Source: Trematomus loennbergii (lineage: Eukaryota; Chordata; Actinopteri; Perciformes; Nototheniidae). Taken from it: DNA of 64,000 nt. Location: contig JAAOOA010001155.1 in the NCBI GenBank assembly GCA_012861695.1, positions 32,501-96,500 of the forward strand, read 5' to 3'. Positions within the stretch are counted from its first letter, which is position 1; the number at the start of each line of letters is the position of its first letter. Position numbers and translations under genes: made by a program. Shown piece by piece: positions 1-37,004 of this stretch. Under the pieces are notes generated by a model. The model saw nothing but the letters and a program-made list of their open reading frames with translations, ran no database searches and was not told the origin of the DNA.

Positions 1-8
1 TGTTATTC

Positions 9-25335
<25,327 letters not shown>

Positions 25336-25660
25336 CTTCCACGGTTTACCGAGTGGAAATTCACTGATACAATTAAAGAGGTCCTGGATCCCAGGGGCGG
25401 CCGTTGGGAGAGGGGAGTCAAAAAAAGGGAGGCCGAACCCCTCTGTCCCAATATTAGGTTCTGAAAAGAGCGATAAAGTGCTCCGGTGTTGAACAAAAAT
25501 CCTTGTTTTCCTCTGAATCGCTTCCCCCTCCTGTTAGGAAGCCATGACACCGGTGGATCAGCGCCTCGCCCCTCCTGCTGCCCCTGTGGATGTGGATCAC
25601 AGTGACGTCACCCCGCTCCCCTCCCCACCACGCTGCTGTGGTTGTCAAATTCTGTGGGGA
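25336..25660 (-). promoter_or_regulatory. kif5b: kif5b 5' UTR and CpG-rich promoter region
   Basis: The 300 bases upstream of the kif5b ATG are GC-rich relative to the AT-rich surroundings and contain many CpG pairs. A perfect palindromic CRE, TGACGTCA, sits at 25603-25610, about 270 bases upstream of the ATG. No TATA box is obvious. This is what a broadly expressed TATA-less vertebrate promoter looks like. The transcription start cannot be fixed from sequence alone. Confidence 0.55.
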
Positions 25661-25787
25661 AATGATTTATGGAAATTAACAATTAAAATGATGAAGCACT
25701 AGCAAATGACAAAGTAGCATAACATGTAGAGTTTACTATATTTTGGTCTGTCATGTTTACCTCTTTACTTAAGATTCCATTGCATAT

Positions 25788-26057
25788 CAGTGGTGGAAGA
25801 AGTACTCAGATATTTTACTTAGGCCTAAGTAAAAGTAGAAATACTCAATTATAAAAATACTCTGTTACAAGTAAAAGTAATTATTTCAAAATCTTACTTG
25901 ATTAAAAGTATATAAGTATTGGCCTCAAAATATAATGTACCAAAAGTAGCGTTCATTTGAAATACACCGTATAGTACAAGTACGTCAACATAGAATTACA
26001 ATAATATAATAATTACTACAGAATTTTTGTAAATGTACCTATTACATTCCACCACTG
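25788..26057. mobile_element. Short DNA element with CAGTGGTGGAA termini
   Basis: Left end CAGTGGTGGAAGAAGTACTC and right end TACATTCCACCACTG are imperfect inverted repeats around 270 bases dense in AAAGTA words. Target duplication not clear. Upstream of kif5b. Confidence 0.65.
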
Positions 26058-27121
26058 TTAAATACAGCATAAACCTATTTTAACTTTTGTACACACTGTT
26101 GGGTAGTTCAATAATGCCATAAAGCAATATTTGATTGTTGGTTTCACTGACAACCCCAAGAGTAACAAATCATCTAACAAATAAGCTCAATTCAGGAATG
26201 AAATATGGGAAATGTGCTTGTAATAATTTGTCATGCCTTTTAACCTATATAACCCAATAGACCCATTTGCAGGTTCATCAATCTATGAAGCGAAAAGCTT
26301 TGTTACATGGTTTTATTCTTTAAAACCAATAAATCTAACTTCCCATCAAGATCCGACTGTTTTGCAGAAAGTCAAAACTGTTATAATGAACTATAGGGAA
26401 ATATGCGAGTGCAGCCATAATAACAAAAGACACAAAGTGGAAGACATGTTATATAAGCTAGTTGAAATGTTGAAAATGTAAAGGAATTAACATGAACACT
26501 GGTGCTATTGTTATCCCCAAAAGAGGAACGTACTGTAGCCTGTGACTCAGCTGTCTTTGAGAGAGGGAGGCGCAGCTGTGACACCTCCTCTTAAAATAAA
26601 AATGCATCATGTCTGACCTCATTCAACAGATGCCATAATGGAGCAAAAGCCACGACAAACCACTATGGCTGAACACATATTCTGACCACTCCCTGAAATA
26701 GCGGAGGGAGGGATATCTTTTTTCACGTTGGAGTGCTTAGCTAATCCAAATACCAGTTCTACTGGGAGAGAGGGTGTGGTGCTTCTGTGTGAGCTCACTG
26801 GGAAGTCTGTGTGGTTGTCCTGGAGCAACAAGTCCCCAAAGACCACATTGTCTACTGCGTGTCATCTCGACATTTGGTAGAAAAAACTGGAGGACTTTTC
26901 TGTAATTTGAGCTGGTTTTGTACCTTTATGAACACATTCGGCTTTGCTTTGGAAGGAAAAAAGCATGCAAGGTGTTAATTAACAATAGTAAACAACATAT
27001 TTATCGGATACTGTCCAACCCACCCTAACTTTCTAATTTGTGCAAACATTTGAGAAAAAAAGCATTTCATTTTCACAAAGCCATTCTTGACTTGTGTAAA
27101 TATATATTTCAGGGGTGTTAC

Positions 27122-27394
27122 GGCCCTTCCACACGGCGGCGTGCGTTGACGTCACGCTTTGCCGAACTGCATTGTGGTTCCGTCGCGTTGCTCGCTTCAA
27201 AAGTTGAGCAATGTTCAACTTTTGAAGCTTCGACGGAAGCGTCAGCCAATCAAATCATATGCCAGTACAAGCTCTAGCCAATCAAACGCGTGCTTCTGTG
27301 TCCGGGCGGGAGATTCATGTGATTGGTTGTTGGTCGAGTTTCAGACACGCCCACGGCAAGCTTCAACGCACGCCGCCGTGTGGACGCTGCGTTA
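27122..27394. mobile_element. MITE with 21-bp perfect inverted repeats and central hairpin
   Basis: 27129-27149 and 27363-27383 are perfect inverted copies (core CACACGGCGGCGTGCGTTGA). In the middle, TTCAAAAGTTGA (27197-27208) and its mirror just downstream form a hairpin with a short loop. No coding capacity. Confidence 0.75.
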
Positions 27395-27422
27395 TGTACA
27401 TTTGCTCAAGTACTTTACTTAA

Positions 27423-27905
27423 AGTGGACCTATCATGCTATATTTGAATAATATAGTGTAGGACCATACCTATATAAGGCATATTTATACTTTTTTTTTT
27501 CAAAATACCAAACAGATCATGCATTTTACCCATGCCTCATTTCGCTCAATTTGCACTTTTTAGCTCTGCTCTGCAAGGGCAGATTCTGTGAGAACAGCAC
27601 CACTTACAGGCCTGGCATATGTACTACAGCGTCTCCAGCGCTTTCGAACGGCAATGGCCGTGGCTGTCTCTCCTGATTGGTGGAGTTGGCCCAATAGCCG
27701 TAGCGCCACTGTCCTGACGTTAGGAGTGTTCAAATCTGGATCAGTTTTTATCAGATCCGTTGCAGCCCCTTTTTTAGAGATTTGGGTATGGAGGAAAATA
27801 GAGAGGGTTGTGTTTTCTGACACTTGGTGAGTTCCCTGGAACACAGAGGACACATATTCATGTATAAAAGACGTACAAAAGTGCATTTTGCATGATAGGT
27901 CCCCT
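27423..27905. mobile_element. TTAA-flanked MITE, family A copy 3
   Basis: TTAA at 27419-27422 and 27906-27909. Ends AGTGGACCTATCATGC and GCATGATAGGTCCCCT. Nearly identical to copies at 53190 and 55883, so this subfamily is young. Its right TTAA is also the left TTAA of the next MITE. Confidence 0.92.
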
Positions 27906-27909
27906 TTAA

Positions 27910-28200
27910 AGGGACCCTATATGCTCATTTCAGGTTCATATCTGTATGCAGTGTCTCTACTGGGACATGTCTCCATGCTTTAATGTTCAAAAAGCTCTTT
28001 ATTTACTGCCTGTGCTGCAGCAGCTCTTTTCACCCACTGTCTGAAACCAGAGCCCAGTCTGCTCTGATTGGCTAACTGGCCGGCTCTGTTGTGATTGGTC
28101 AACCGCTTAAAGATGCCCCACCCCTTAGCCTATCAAGACAATGTGTTGGAGAAACAAGAATCACAAAATACAAATATGAACCTGAAATTGAGCACAATCT
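27910..28200. mobile_element. MITE, family B copy 1
   Basis: Begins AGGGACCCTATATGCTCA straight after the shared TTAA at 27906-27909, continues TCATATCTGTATGCAGTGTC and CTGATTGGCTAACTGG, and ends near GAACCTGAAATTGAGC, an inverted match to its own left end. Related copies: 49498, 59070, 60778, 62019. Confidence 0.8.
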
Positions 28201-28237
28201 GTTCTCTTCAAAGGAAAAAACACATTAAGTTTCAGTA

Positions 28238-28250
28238 TTTATTGTTTATT
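28238..28250 (-). terminator. pold3: pold3 polyadenylation signals
   Basis: Two AATAAA hexamers on the minus strand (28238-28243 and 28245-28250) lie about 170 bases downstream of the pold3 stop. That fits a short 3' UTR ending before the MITE at 27910-28200. Confidence 0.6.
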
Positions 28251-28419
28251 TAGTAGGTCATGTAGTAAAAGCAGGTAATGGTAAGGTGAAAGGATAACAG
28301 CCGTCATACTGATTTGTATATGTCCATGTATTTCAAGTCACCAAAACCTCATCACAGAAAGTCTGCAGCAGTGCTTGTTGTTCCTCAGTGCCGATAAAAA
28401 GGGTCTGTCGTTGCTCTCA

Positions 28420-29369
28420 TCATTTCTTCTGGAAAAATCCCATAATTGAAGCTTGTTTAGATCCTCTTATTTGCATTTGCGTTATTTTTCTTCTGGCTCT
28501 TCTTCTCGTCCGGTTTGCTCGCAGGTAGTTTTGCGGGAACGGGATGTTTCGGGGCTGGTTTCGCGGCCTGGAAGTCGTCTTCTGTTTCAGAGTACGACTC
28601 ACTCTCATAGCCCTTCTCTGTCACTGTGGGGGGGGGGGGGGGGGGGGGGAGATAGAATCAGAGGGAATTTAGGCTTAATGTGTTTAGGTGGTGCTTCATT
28701 AACTGCATTATATCAACATGTTTTTATCAGATCCCATTATATACACTAAACTAGATTATAAGGACACAAAAAAATTAAATCAGAGATGAAAAACTTGATT
28801 TATTCTCTATAAATTAACTGTTTTGAAAATTTAGTAATAGTTTAAGAAATTATTTTGCTCTTAAAAAGTTATACTTTCTCAAATGTAACTATGAGCTTTT
28901 ATTCAGTAACTCAATAATAATAATAAACCAAATATAATTGAGTTTTTGGTCAGATAAAGTAAGCATGTTTAAGACATCAAGTGGGGGTTGCTAGGGTTAC
29001 AACTTGTCTTACATTTTATAGAGACAGTTCAATAAAAAAAAGATATTTGGCAGATTATTTGATAATTAAATAAACATCTCTCTTACATAATATCAACAAA
29101 AAAGATTTTTTTTTTTGTCTGAGATAACAATCGATAATTCTATTCCAAATTTCGTTATGACAATGTATTGTTATACTGGTATCTTATGAAAATGATCTAG
29201 AGAGACCTTTTAAAAATACAAATTCTGTACAATGTTGTCTTGTTTTTGGTGAAATTAAAATAACATGAAGTATAACTTGTTTTCATACCCATGCATCCTT
29301 CGTCATCTAAAAGGTACGAGATTTCAGGACTCGTCGTCTCTTCCTCGTCTTCATCTCAGCGTCTCGCTG
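28420..29369 (-). CDS. pold3: pold3 exons 11-12: C-terminus with PCNA-interacting peptide
   Basis: Exon 11 (29289-29369) encodes KTRKRRRVLKSRT, then after a missing base in a T run, LDDEGCM. Exon 12 begins VTEKGYESESYSETEDDFQ, matching the family VTEKVYESES block. It ends QASIMGFFQKK, a canonical PIP box (Q-x-x-I-x-x-F-F) by which POLD3 docks on the PCNA clamp. Read straight through from the VTEKG frame, a stop appears 11 codons before the PIP box. One surplus base at 28463-28464 explains it. The conservation of the PIP box beyond the frame break argues that any damage is very recent or artefactual. Confidence 0.9.
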
Positions 29370-32300
29370 CTGTAGCAATAAAAAAAACACGTAATTGTTA
29401 TATATTCAGTGTGATATACACAAGCCCCCAGGAAGTGCGCCGGACTCTGAGGCAAATATTCGTTGTGGCCAAACGGCAGTACTACACTTCTGTATCGGTT
29501 GCTGGGCCCGGAAACACTTTTTCCCATTGACTTACATGGGAAAGAGACGTCTGTAAATCGTTGGATATTTTTTTTAACCAAATAAACTACCCAGTATGAA
29601 CATTTGTATAGCCCTTATTAAAAAATGCGGCCCTCAAGTTGTAAATGTGCTAATAACGTTATTCCGAGTTTTTCCTCGGCATTATGAACGTGCATCTAAG
29701 AGTGGGAGCTCGGGGGCGGGGCTTAAGGGGCAACTCAACTGCGTATGCTCTATGAGCGCACATACAGGTACTTCTGCTCTGACAGCCAGGCATGACGGGT
29801 AATCTGTGACGTTTCGCTCTCTCAAAAGTTGGGCCATTTTGTCCTCATGCGCCAATGAGCAGCTCTCATAGGAAAGACCGCCTCCCACGCTGTATCCAGT
29901 TCTTATTATACATCCATATACATAGGGAACATTCAATCGAGAGACTATTAGTGGAATAAATGGATTTCTATTACCTATATTTGTGTGTTACAGTAATTAC
30001 GTCAACACTACAATATTGAACTCTTACATGTGAATGTGAAACAGCCTTGATCTCCTTCTTAGGACTCGGCGACGGTTCTCTTGTTTCCATCTGCTGCGGA
30101 GAATCTGGAATCACTGAAGAGGTGAACAGATGTTAGTTAAGTTCTCCTTAAGGGCTTTTGAAATTCAATTCAATCAACATTAAAGGGGAATGTATTCCTT
30201 CCTGTAGTCAACTTTCCCAGTCATTTGCCATTTATATCGAGGCCTTTTAACTTAAATGATTTTCAAAACTGAATTTCCTAAGAATGACTTAAAGTGAAAG
30301 TAAAGCTCTTACCATCTTCATCGCTGCTGTCTGACACAGGCTTCTTAATCCTGCGTCTCTTTTTCTTGTCCATTTTATCTTCTTCGCTGTCGGATTCCTC
30401 GACTCGCTTGGTTTTGCTAAGAGGAAGAGGAAGACTTTAATTTAAATATATTTATAGGCATAATTACTTTGGTGAACCAAGTGAATGAATACTTCTTAAT
30501 ATAAAAAACGTATTTTTTACAGTACATTCAATTCAAAAGGAGACTTGTTCTTGTCTCCATCTAACGTTTTGAGCAAACATATCGTGTTATGATACTAGAT
30601 GTGATGATTAGGGATATCGTAATATTGCGCTTTCAGACTGCTCTCGCTCTTCTATTTATTTGCTTTTAGCCACTTCATTATTAATTCCATGTTGCTAATG
30701 ATTATTTATTAAACCGCAATGTTGAAATATTTAGCAAAAGCACCAATAGTCAATCTACACTATTGTCACAACATAGATAGAGGAATTTGCTAAACAATAT
30801 TTGAGATGTATGATTTATTTCATATCACCAAGTCCTAGCACATTCAATACTTTCATGTAACAGAATCCACACCTCCTGGACTCTTTCTGGGTGTCTTTAG
30901 GTTTTGGCTTCACGACAGCAGCTTGTGTTTTTTCTTCTTCGGGCTGCGGACGTTTCTGCTCAACTGATGAAGACGACGGAGGAGGAGCTTCCTCCTGCTT
31001 CACAGTCTTTTCTGGTTTCTCTGAAGAAATAAAGAGTGTTTGGTTGGGATGGTTAGTGATAAGTCAGCACACCAACACAACAGTTTTAAATACGTTTCTC
31101 ATCCATAACGTCAGTCATGTTGGTCACTCTTGTTGTGTCAAGCCAACATTCCTTGTTTACTGAACTTGCCAGGATACAAAAAACACAAACAATGTCATTT
31201 CTGTTTGGATGTGGCTCCTCTTGGGGTTCATCTCAGCAGTGAAGAGGGCTTACCTGAAGCTGAGGCGCTTCTGATGTCATTCTACCGCATTGTTACAATT
31301 TAAGTCATTTTATTTAATTGTATTTAACAATATAAGACATTGATGGAGATATATGAAATGTGTCACCCTGACAAACAATCTTCAGCTTGAGAAAAGGGGC
31401 CCAGACGCATTAATAACACATCTAACATATGAGACAAAAACCCTGAAAACTAAAGGTTTCTAACCCAAACTACTCAATGGTTCCTAAGCATTGGTTCATT
31501 TGTCTAAGTGAGTCAAACCCAAACGTTTAATGGCATGTGTCCAACACCACAAGGCACACACGCATGTTAAAAGATATGCAAATACAAGTATCCGTCCATA
31601 CACATGAAGTGACATTGATGCCACTGCCATCAAACCTGTGTATTTCAACTACTTTTCAGATCATGTTTGGATTTTTACTTTTTGTGAAATAAATTGCTGA
31701 TGTTTACGTCTGTCTGCAAAAGATGTTGCCTCAAATTACATCCATACATCTTGAATCCAACAAATGATCTTTTCATTTGTTGGTTTCTTTTTATGGAAAC
31801 AGAATAATATTAAGTAGGTAGAAAAACATTGCACTAAGGTTTGGAAAAATATAAAAAGGAAATACTCACTTGCTGCTTGACTCCCAAAGAAGTTCATCAT
31901 AGGATTGGCTTTTACAGCTGGTTTGCTTTTGGGGGCCTCATCCTAAAATATCAAACACACACACCAGTAAAGTCACAACCCCCCAGCATTTTGCAGTGGA
32001 GAGACAGGGTAAAAGATGTTGACATCGTGGAAAGAATCACAGCAAGACTACATCTGAAAACAGAAAGGTTTGCTGCAGATGGTCACCATTAATACAGGTG
32101 ATACCACAACTCTAGAATAGAATAGTGAAGGATGAAACCCTCTTTAATGGTCACACATGCAGAGCACACAGTGAAATCTGCTTTTAACCCATCTAGTACT
32201 AGGACAGTGGGCAGCTATTGTACAGCGCCCGGGGAGCAATGGGAGTGGGAAGGAGGATGTCCGGTGCCTTGCTCAAGGGCACCACATCAGGGCCCAGGAG

Positions 32301-35300
32301 GTGAACTGGGACCTCTCCAAGTAGCACTCCATATTTAGGTCTGTTCGCGGACTTGAACCGGCGACCCTACGGCTCACAGTCCAAGCCCCTACTGACTGAG
32401 CCACTGCCTCTAGTGGCAACTCTTACGTTTATTTCTCTTTTTCACCAATCTGTATTTATTTCACTGTAATTGTGTTTTATTTGGATTACATTTTGTATTT
32501 GCGTTTGAAAAAAAACATGAATGAATCATCCAATGATCTATCAAACGTACCACAGGTGCTTCCTCCTTCTGCTCAGACTTAACCTCTTTGCCGTTATCCT
32601 GGTTCTTAGAAGAAGTCTTACTCGCAAACATTCCCATGATGCCTTTCTGTGGCTTGGTGGAAGGCTTCGACGCCTGATGAGCACTTCCGTTCATGCTAGA
32701 CTTTTTGCTCTCAGGCTCTGGGGAAGGAGCTCTCTGGATTCTCTCGTCTGCTGCAGCTCCACAGAGGACACGGGCACTGCCCCGGCACAGCGGATCGCAC
32801 TGTACCTGCAGACAGAAGGAAGAAGGTAGGAACAATGCAGAATGTTCATAAAGACTGGTATGATTAAACAGATGTGTCTCTTTTTTAACAATGGATTGCG
32901 GCTGGGTTCGTTTATTCACTAGCTACCACTTCACTAAACTACATTAGGCATTGAAGTAGAAATTGGTTGGAGGAGGTGGATGTTTAAAAAGGTAGATTTT
33001 AATATATATATTTTTTTTTTAACTGTTTTCACGAGGACCCCACATTAAAACAAAGCTCTCTGCAGGCTAATATAAAATTGCTTTTTCCTACTTGTGTAAC
33101 GCATGGAAAATGTTATCTAAAAGCAAAACAGGGCAATTCAAAAAACATAAAAGCATTTAGACATAATGCAACAGAAGCACATCAAACATTGAAATGCAGT
33201 TATTAAAAAGCAAAGAGTACAAATGCAAGAGCTGAAATAGAATAAGACTGGAACAAAATACATTACTGTAAAGATCCTGATTGCTCTCATTTTTATAACA
33301 GGGAAATATGAAATGATAAAATGAACCATACTTGCTGCAGTTCTTCATATTGTCCTTCACGGCATCATAGTCCACGCTGTAGAGCGGACCGCTGTCTTTC
33401 AGCAAAGCTTTCTGCACACTGTAGACGTGGACGCTGACTATCAAGCTCATCTTGGATTTGAAGTCTGCAAAATGAATCACACCTGAGGTTAGACGCCTCT
33501 TCATTATATAGCTCCATAAATAAACCGACACACTGAACGATCATTTAAAAAAAATAGTAACGTTTTATTTGGCACCTTCCAACTTGTCCTCTTTTATAAC
33601 CGACACCTTGTGACTCTGCAAGGAAACAAAACAGCACAAAACTTAATAAAACATTTCCTAAACTCAGTAAAAGCCTATGTACAGAAATATGAAAATCATT
33701 ATTTATTGTTTTTCTCACCGCTTGGCCGTTGTCCACACACTTTCCTGACACGAGGTAGGTGGCATGGAGCTGAGCGAACTCTCCTTCCTCTTGTGATCCA
33801 AATAATGGAAGAGCATTCTAGAAACAAGACACATACTTTAATTGTTGGTGAATTGTATTGTACTTAATATAATAATATTGTTCGGGACTGGGCGAAACAC
33901 TGAATTATTAGCCTTGTAATTTATTATTTACAATATTTTATTTTTAAAAAGTGTATAATTTAGACTACATTTTGCATAGTTATTGTACAGCTATTGTGGC
34001 TTAAGACTTTTCTTTTCGCCGCTGCTTTTAATCGAACTATTCATATCTTAACTGCACTGCAACTTTTATTCATGTATTTTTTCTTTTAATGTTTATTTTA
34101 TTATCTTTGCTTTTTAATTACTGTTTTTAAATGCCATTTTCTTAATGTCTTGTGTTGAAAGGCACTATATAAATAAACTTGCCTTGCCTTACAGATGTCT
34201 GGGTAATTACTAACACTGATGTTGAACCTTGAGCTTCTTTCTTGACATTAAACACTTTATTTTTGTCATCACCTACCCGGAAGTCAAAACCTGGTTAGCT
34301 TGTTGGGGATTTTGTCTTCTTTTAATTTAACAAAGGTTTATTTAAGAAGTTGGTAAAGTGTATTTCATAGTAAAACATTTAATGTCGTCCATGGTAGGTA
34401 CTCAGGAAGTGGCTTTAAAAACAGTCATATAATGAGTTGCTACTGGTTCCATTATGATGCTGTGACTATGATTCCAATTACCAAGTATACATAGAAATAT
34501 CTTGTGTTTAACAATCAAATGTATGACCATCAAGACTTGTCCCTATTTCTGCTCATTTTATTCCACCAAAAAAGAGAATAACCCCTCACTGTTTGGCTGT
34601 GTTGACATGGACTCCCAGAGTGAGGCTCAGCCATTTATAGGTCACCTGATAAACAAACAAAACAACATTAGTGTTAAGATTCACTTGGCACATGAACGAG
34701 ACACCTAAGAGAACAAAATATATGATTATTTACCATTTCAAGAATCAAGATTCAAGGCTTTATTGTCATTTGTACATTAGCTACAGTGTAGATATGTCAA
34801 TGAAACTTAGGTCACAGGCTCCTCCAACATATAGGACATAGAACAAATAAAAATAGTGCAAGTAAACCAGGGCTGCCAACACTCACGCATTGAGCGTGAG
34901 AGTCACGCAATCAACCCATATCTCACGCACTCACGCCACACTTGCCTTTCCTCACGCTAAGTTTTCGTCCAAAATAAATGTATATAAATATAAAAATAAA
35001 TTGAAGGAACAGCAAACCGAGCGGTCTACGAAATGAGACGGTCTTCTGGCTTAGTTCAGTAAAGTTGGAACAATATTGGGAGATTCGGATTTCACGGATC
35101 AATAACTCATGAGCAAAACGTTATTCAGACACAAATGACGTCTCCTAAGAACCGTGGTAAGGACAACGAACTACAATCACATTTTGATCAAAAAAAGCCA
35201 ATACGCGCCGTCCTCCGAGCTGGACACGTTACATTGGTCTCTATCCGCAGCCGGAGAAGAAACGAGTGCTCAGGGACCGTCTGCAAAGTGCAACTCCGAA

Positions 35301-37004
35301 AAAAGAGAATTAAATAATATTCACTATTATACAGTATATTACTACCAAAATCACCACACATCAATAGTCTCCTGGTGGTCATACTACAGCAAGGAGTTTG
35401 GAAGAATATGCTTTTGAATAATTTGGGGGAATATTTATAATGTAAATCTTCAATAAATGTGGCATTATCTTGAATAACTTTACTATTATACAGTATATTT
35501 CTACCAAACTCACTATTTGCATTGTTGTTGCTGCGCTAACGGATATTAGAAGCTGTTTCTAAAACAAGGAGAGGAGAGCTCTCTCCTGTCAGACTGAGAG
35601 AGATAACTACAGCTCAGTGAGGTAAGGGACTCTCTGAGTGTTTAGATAGTTAACTTTAGTCTAGTTATCTCAGTGGGTCTCAAACGGTTTGGTCACCATT
35701 TATGAGAATAAATGAAAAACAGTTATGAAATACTATATGACAGTAAAACAAGAATACAGTTTAAAAGGTGAGTGATTTGTAAAATATCCATAAAGAAAAA
35801 GAAAATCTGTTTACAGTTCTGTTTCATATGGATGTTGAGAGATGTATCCATAAATTCATTTTGCTCTCAAAGTGCACCAGATTGATGCATTTAACTTCAA
35901 TATTTAAAAAAAAATCTTCCAGGGGAAGCATGCCCACGGACCCCCCTAGAGGAGGTGAGGACCCCCACTTATAAAATAGCACTTGATTGTAAGAGTAGCG
36001 GGTACACTGTGTATGTGCGTATTCCACTGTAGCGCCCGGTACATTAATGGGAAACCCTAGTTTGTACATGTTCAATACATTTGTAACACTGTACACATGA
36101 ACGTTTCTTTTTTCGGTTCACCAAAAATAAAATCTCACTCCAAGCTGACTCAAATGTTGGCAGCCCTGAGTAAACACAAATAAAATAGAATAGTGCAAGG
36201 AGAGTATATACAAGTAAATGGAATATGATATTAATTAGATAAATAACTGAGATGAATGTTATGGATGTTCTTTCAAAAGTTCAGGTGTATAGGTCGGCCT
36301 GTGGGATGAAACTGTCCCCGAGTCAAATTTCCTTTTCTTCAACTGTTGTATAAACAACGGCGGTTAACGTTTAAATGGTCAGACTAACTGCAGCATTTAC
36401 CAGCTAGTGATGGCCAAATGTGCAAGTAGGTTTGTATCACTCACTCGCCAGAAAGACAACAAACAGTTTATACGTTTAATAATTCACCCAAGGTAAAATG
36501 TGAACGTTCACTATTGATTTGCTGGTAGACAAAAAAGCTTGACTTTGCAGCATGGATGGTCTTGTTAACATCTTTAACCTGTTAACTAACTTAACGGCTG
36601 TATTTTTTAAATATCAGGGTTCGTTACATTTCAAAATACAGCCGTTGGCGGACACATGCAACAACATTGAACTGACACTAGTTTTAAAAATGTACGTTTT
36701 GATCAATCCAAGCGATATTTCCCAAAACTATACATAAGCCGAATTAACAAAAGTCACTTAATAAATCGTGACACGTTGTATGAAACGCCATGATTAATAA
36801 ATACCAAGTCTAAAAGCAAAACAAACCGTAAACGAGCCGTTTTCTTAATGCAGTTCAGCGGCTGCTCGTATCGAGGTTAACGCGGTTCTAACGTTGCCAT
36901 TAATGTTAAGAAAAGAAAACATGTGATGAAATAAAGAGTACTCTCACTATCTTATCCTGGTCATTGACATATTCGTCGATGTTATCCAAATAAAGCTCGT
37001 CCAT
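28420..37004 (-). CDS. pold3: DNA polymerase delta subunit 3 (p66), 12 exons, frame-broken in this sequence
   Basis: POLD3 is the accessory subunit that bridges polymerase delta (via POLD2) and PCNA, and also serves polymerase zeta. Exons in transcript order: 37004-36948, 34645-34590, 33817-33719, 33615-33576, 33464-33332, 32805-32551, 31942-31870, 31020-30873, 30416-30313, 30113-30028, 29369-29289, 28623-28420. All introns are GT/AG and phases match between exons. Inside exons the frame is lost four times: one base missing in exon 3 near 33780, in exon 6 near 32750 and in exon 11 near 29309-29312 (a T run on the coding strand), and one base extra in exon 12 near 28463. Allowing for these, the length is about 445 residues (human about 466). 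Either the assembly has indel errors here or this copy is decaying. Confidence 0.93.
28628..28649. repeat. G22/C22 homopolymer next to the last pold3 splice acceptor
   Basis: A run of 22 G on the plus strand ends two bases from the acceptor of pold3 exon 12. On the coding strand it is a pure C22 tract followed by CACAG and the exon, so it acts as the polypyrimidine tract. Such runs are hard to sequence, and the true length is uncertain. Confidence 0.85.
29370..30027. other. pold3 intron 10, probable unclassified repeat
   Basis: Contains repeat-like sequence (CTTACATGGGAAAGAGACGT, then GC-rich stretches at 29690-29900) unlike neighbouring introns. No terminal repeats or duplication found, so it is not assigned to a family. 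Confidence 0.3.
30028..32805 (-). CDS. pold3: pold3 exons 6-10: disordered charged middle with FF motif
   Basis: Exon 6 (32551-32805) starts YSAIRCAGAVPVSS and, after a frame change, continues ERIQRAPSPEPESKKSSMNG and PQKGIMGMFASK. Exon 7 (31870-31942) contains NPMMNFFGSQAA, matching the POLD3 FF motif known to contact the REV1 C-terminal domain. Exons 8-10 are rich in K, E, S and P: KKRRRIKKPVSDSSDED resembles the conserved basic and acidic stretch, and EPSPSPKK may be phosphorylated, by inference only. The region is expected to be unstructured and links the POLD2-binding head to the C-terminal PCNA-binding peptide. Confidence 0.9.
32107..32408 (-). mobile_element. tRNA-derived SINE
   Basis: Minus strand reads GGCAGTGGCTCAGTCAGTAG (A-box-like) and CGCCGGTTCAAGTCC (B box), followed by a body shared with 59700-59868. 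Inserted in pold3 intron 6. Confidence 0.85.
33332..37004 (-). CDS. pold3: pold3 exons 1-5: N-terminal POLD2-binding winged-helix region
   Basis: Exon 1 gives MDELYLDNIDEYVNDQDKI with a favourable aaaATGG start. Exon 2 gives VTYKWLSLTLGVHVNTAK. Exon 3 reads QMLFHYLDHKRKESS in the spliced frame, then FAQLHATYLVSGKCVDNGQA one frame over. Exon 4 gives SHKVSVIKEDKLE. Exon 5 gives DFKSKMSLIVSVHVYSVQKA and LLKDSGPLYSVDYDAVKDN. This matches the first roughly 140 residues of vertebrate POLD3, the folded part that binds the POLD2 subunit. The spliced phase from exon 2 (CA|A) clearly favours the MLFHYL frame, so the break in exon 3 is real in this sequence and not a mis-set splice site. Confidence 0.93.
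33990..34194 (+). mobile_element. LINE 3' end, second copy
   Basis: Matches 320-545: GACTTTTCTTTTCGCCGCTG, then GGCACTATATAAATAAACTT and GCCTTGCCTT. In pold3 intron 2. Confidence 0.6.
34735..36320. mobile_element. Interspersed repeat split by a hAT insertion
   Basis: TTCAAGGCTTTATTGTCATT to AAATAGTGCAAGTAAAC on the left, and ACAAATAAAATAGAATAGTG to GGCCTGTGGGATGAAACTGT on the right, belong to one older repeat interrupted at 34868-36168. Type not certain, probably a retroelement piece. Confidence 0.5.
34868..36168. mobile_element. hAT element, CAGGGCTGCCAACA termini
   Basis: CAGGGCTGCCAACA at 34868 and TGTTGGCAGCCCTG ending at 36168, flanked by AGTAAAC at 34861-34867 and 36169-36175. The next flanking bases differ, so the eighth base of the duplication has changed. 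No transposase frame. In pold3 intron 1. Confidence 0.87.

Noticed and set aside
32107..32408. tRNA gene on the minus strand
   Set aside because: Same reasoning; a second copy of the whole unit at 59700-59868 shows it is a SINE.
33545..33751. Stop codon after GAK in pold3 exon 4 as a truncation
   Set aside because: A GT donor precedes it (GGAAG|GTGCC), and exon 5 continues the conserved sequence in phase.
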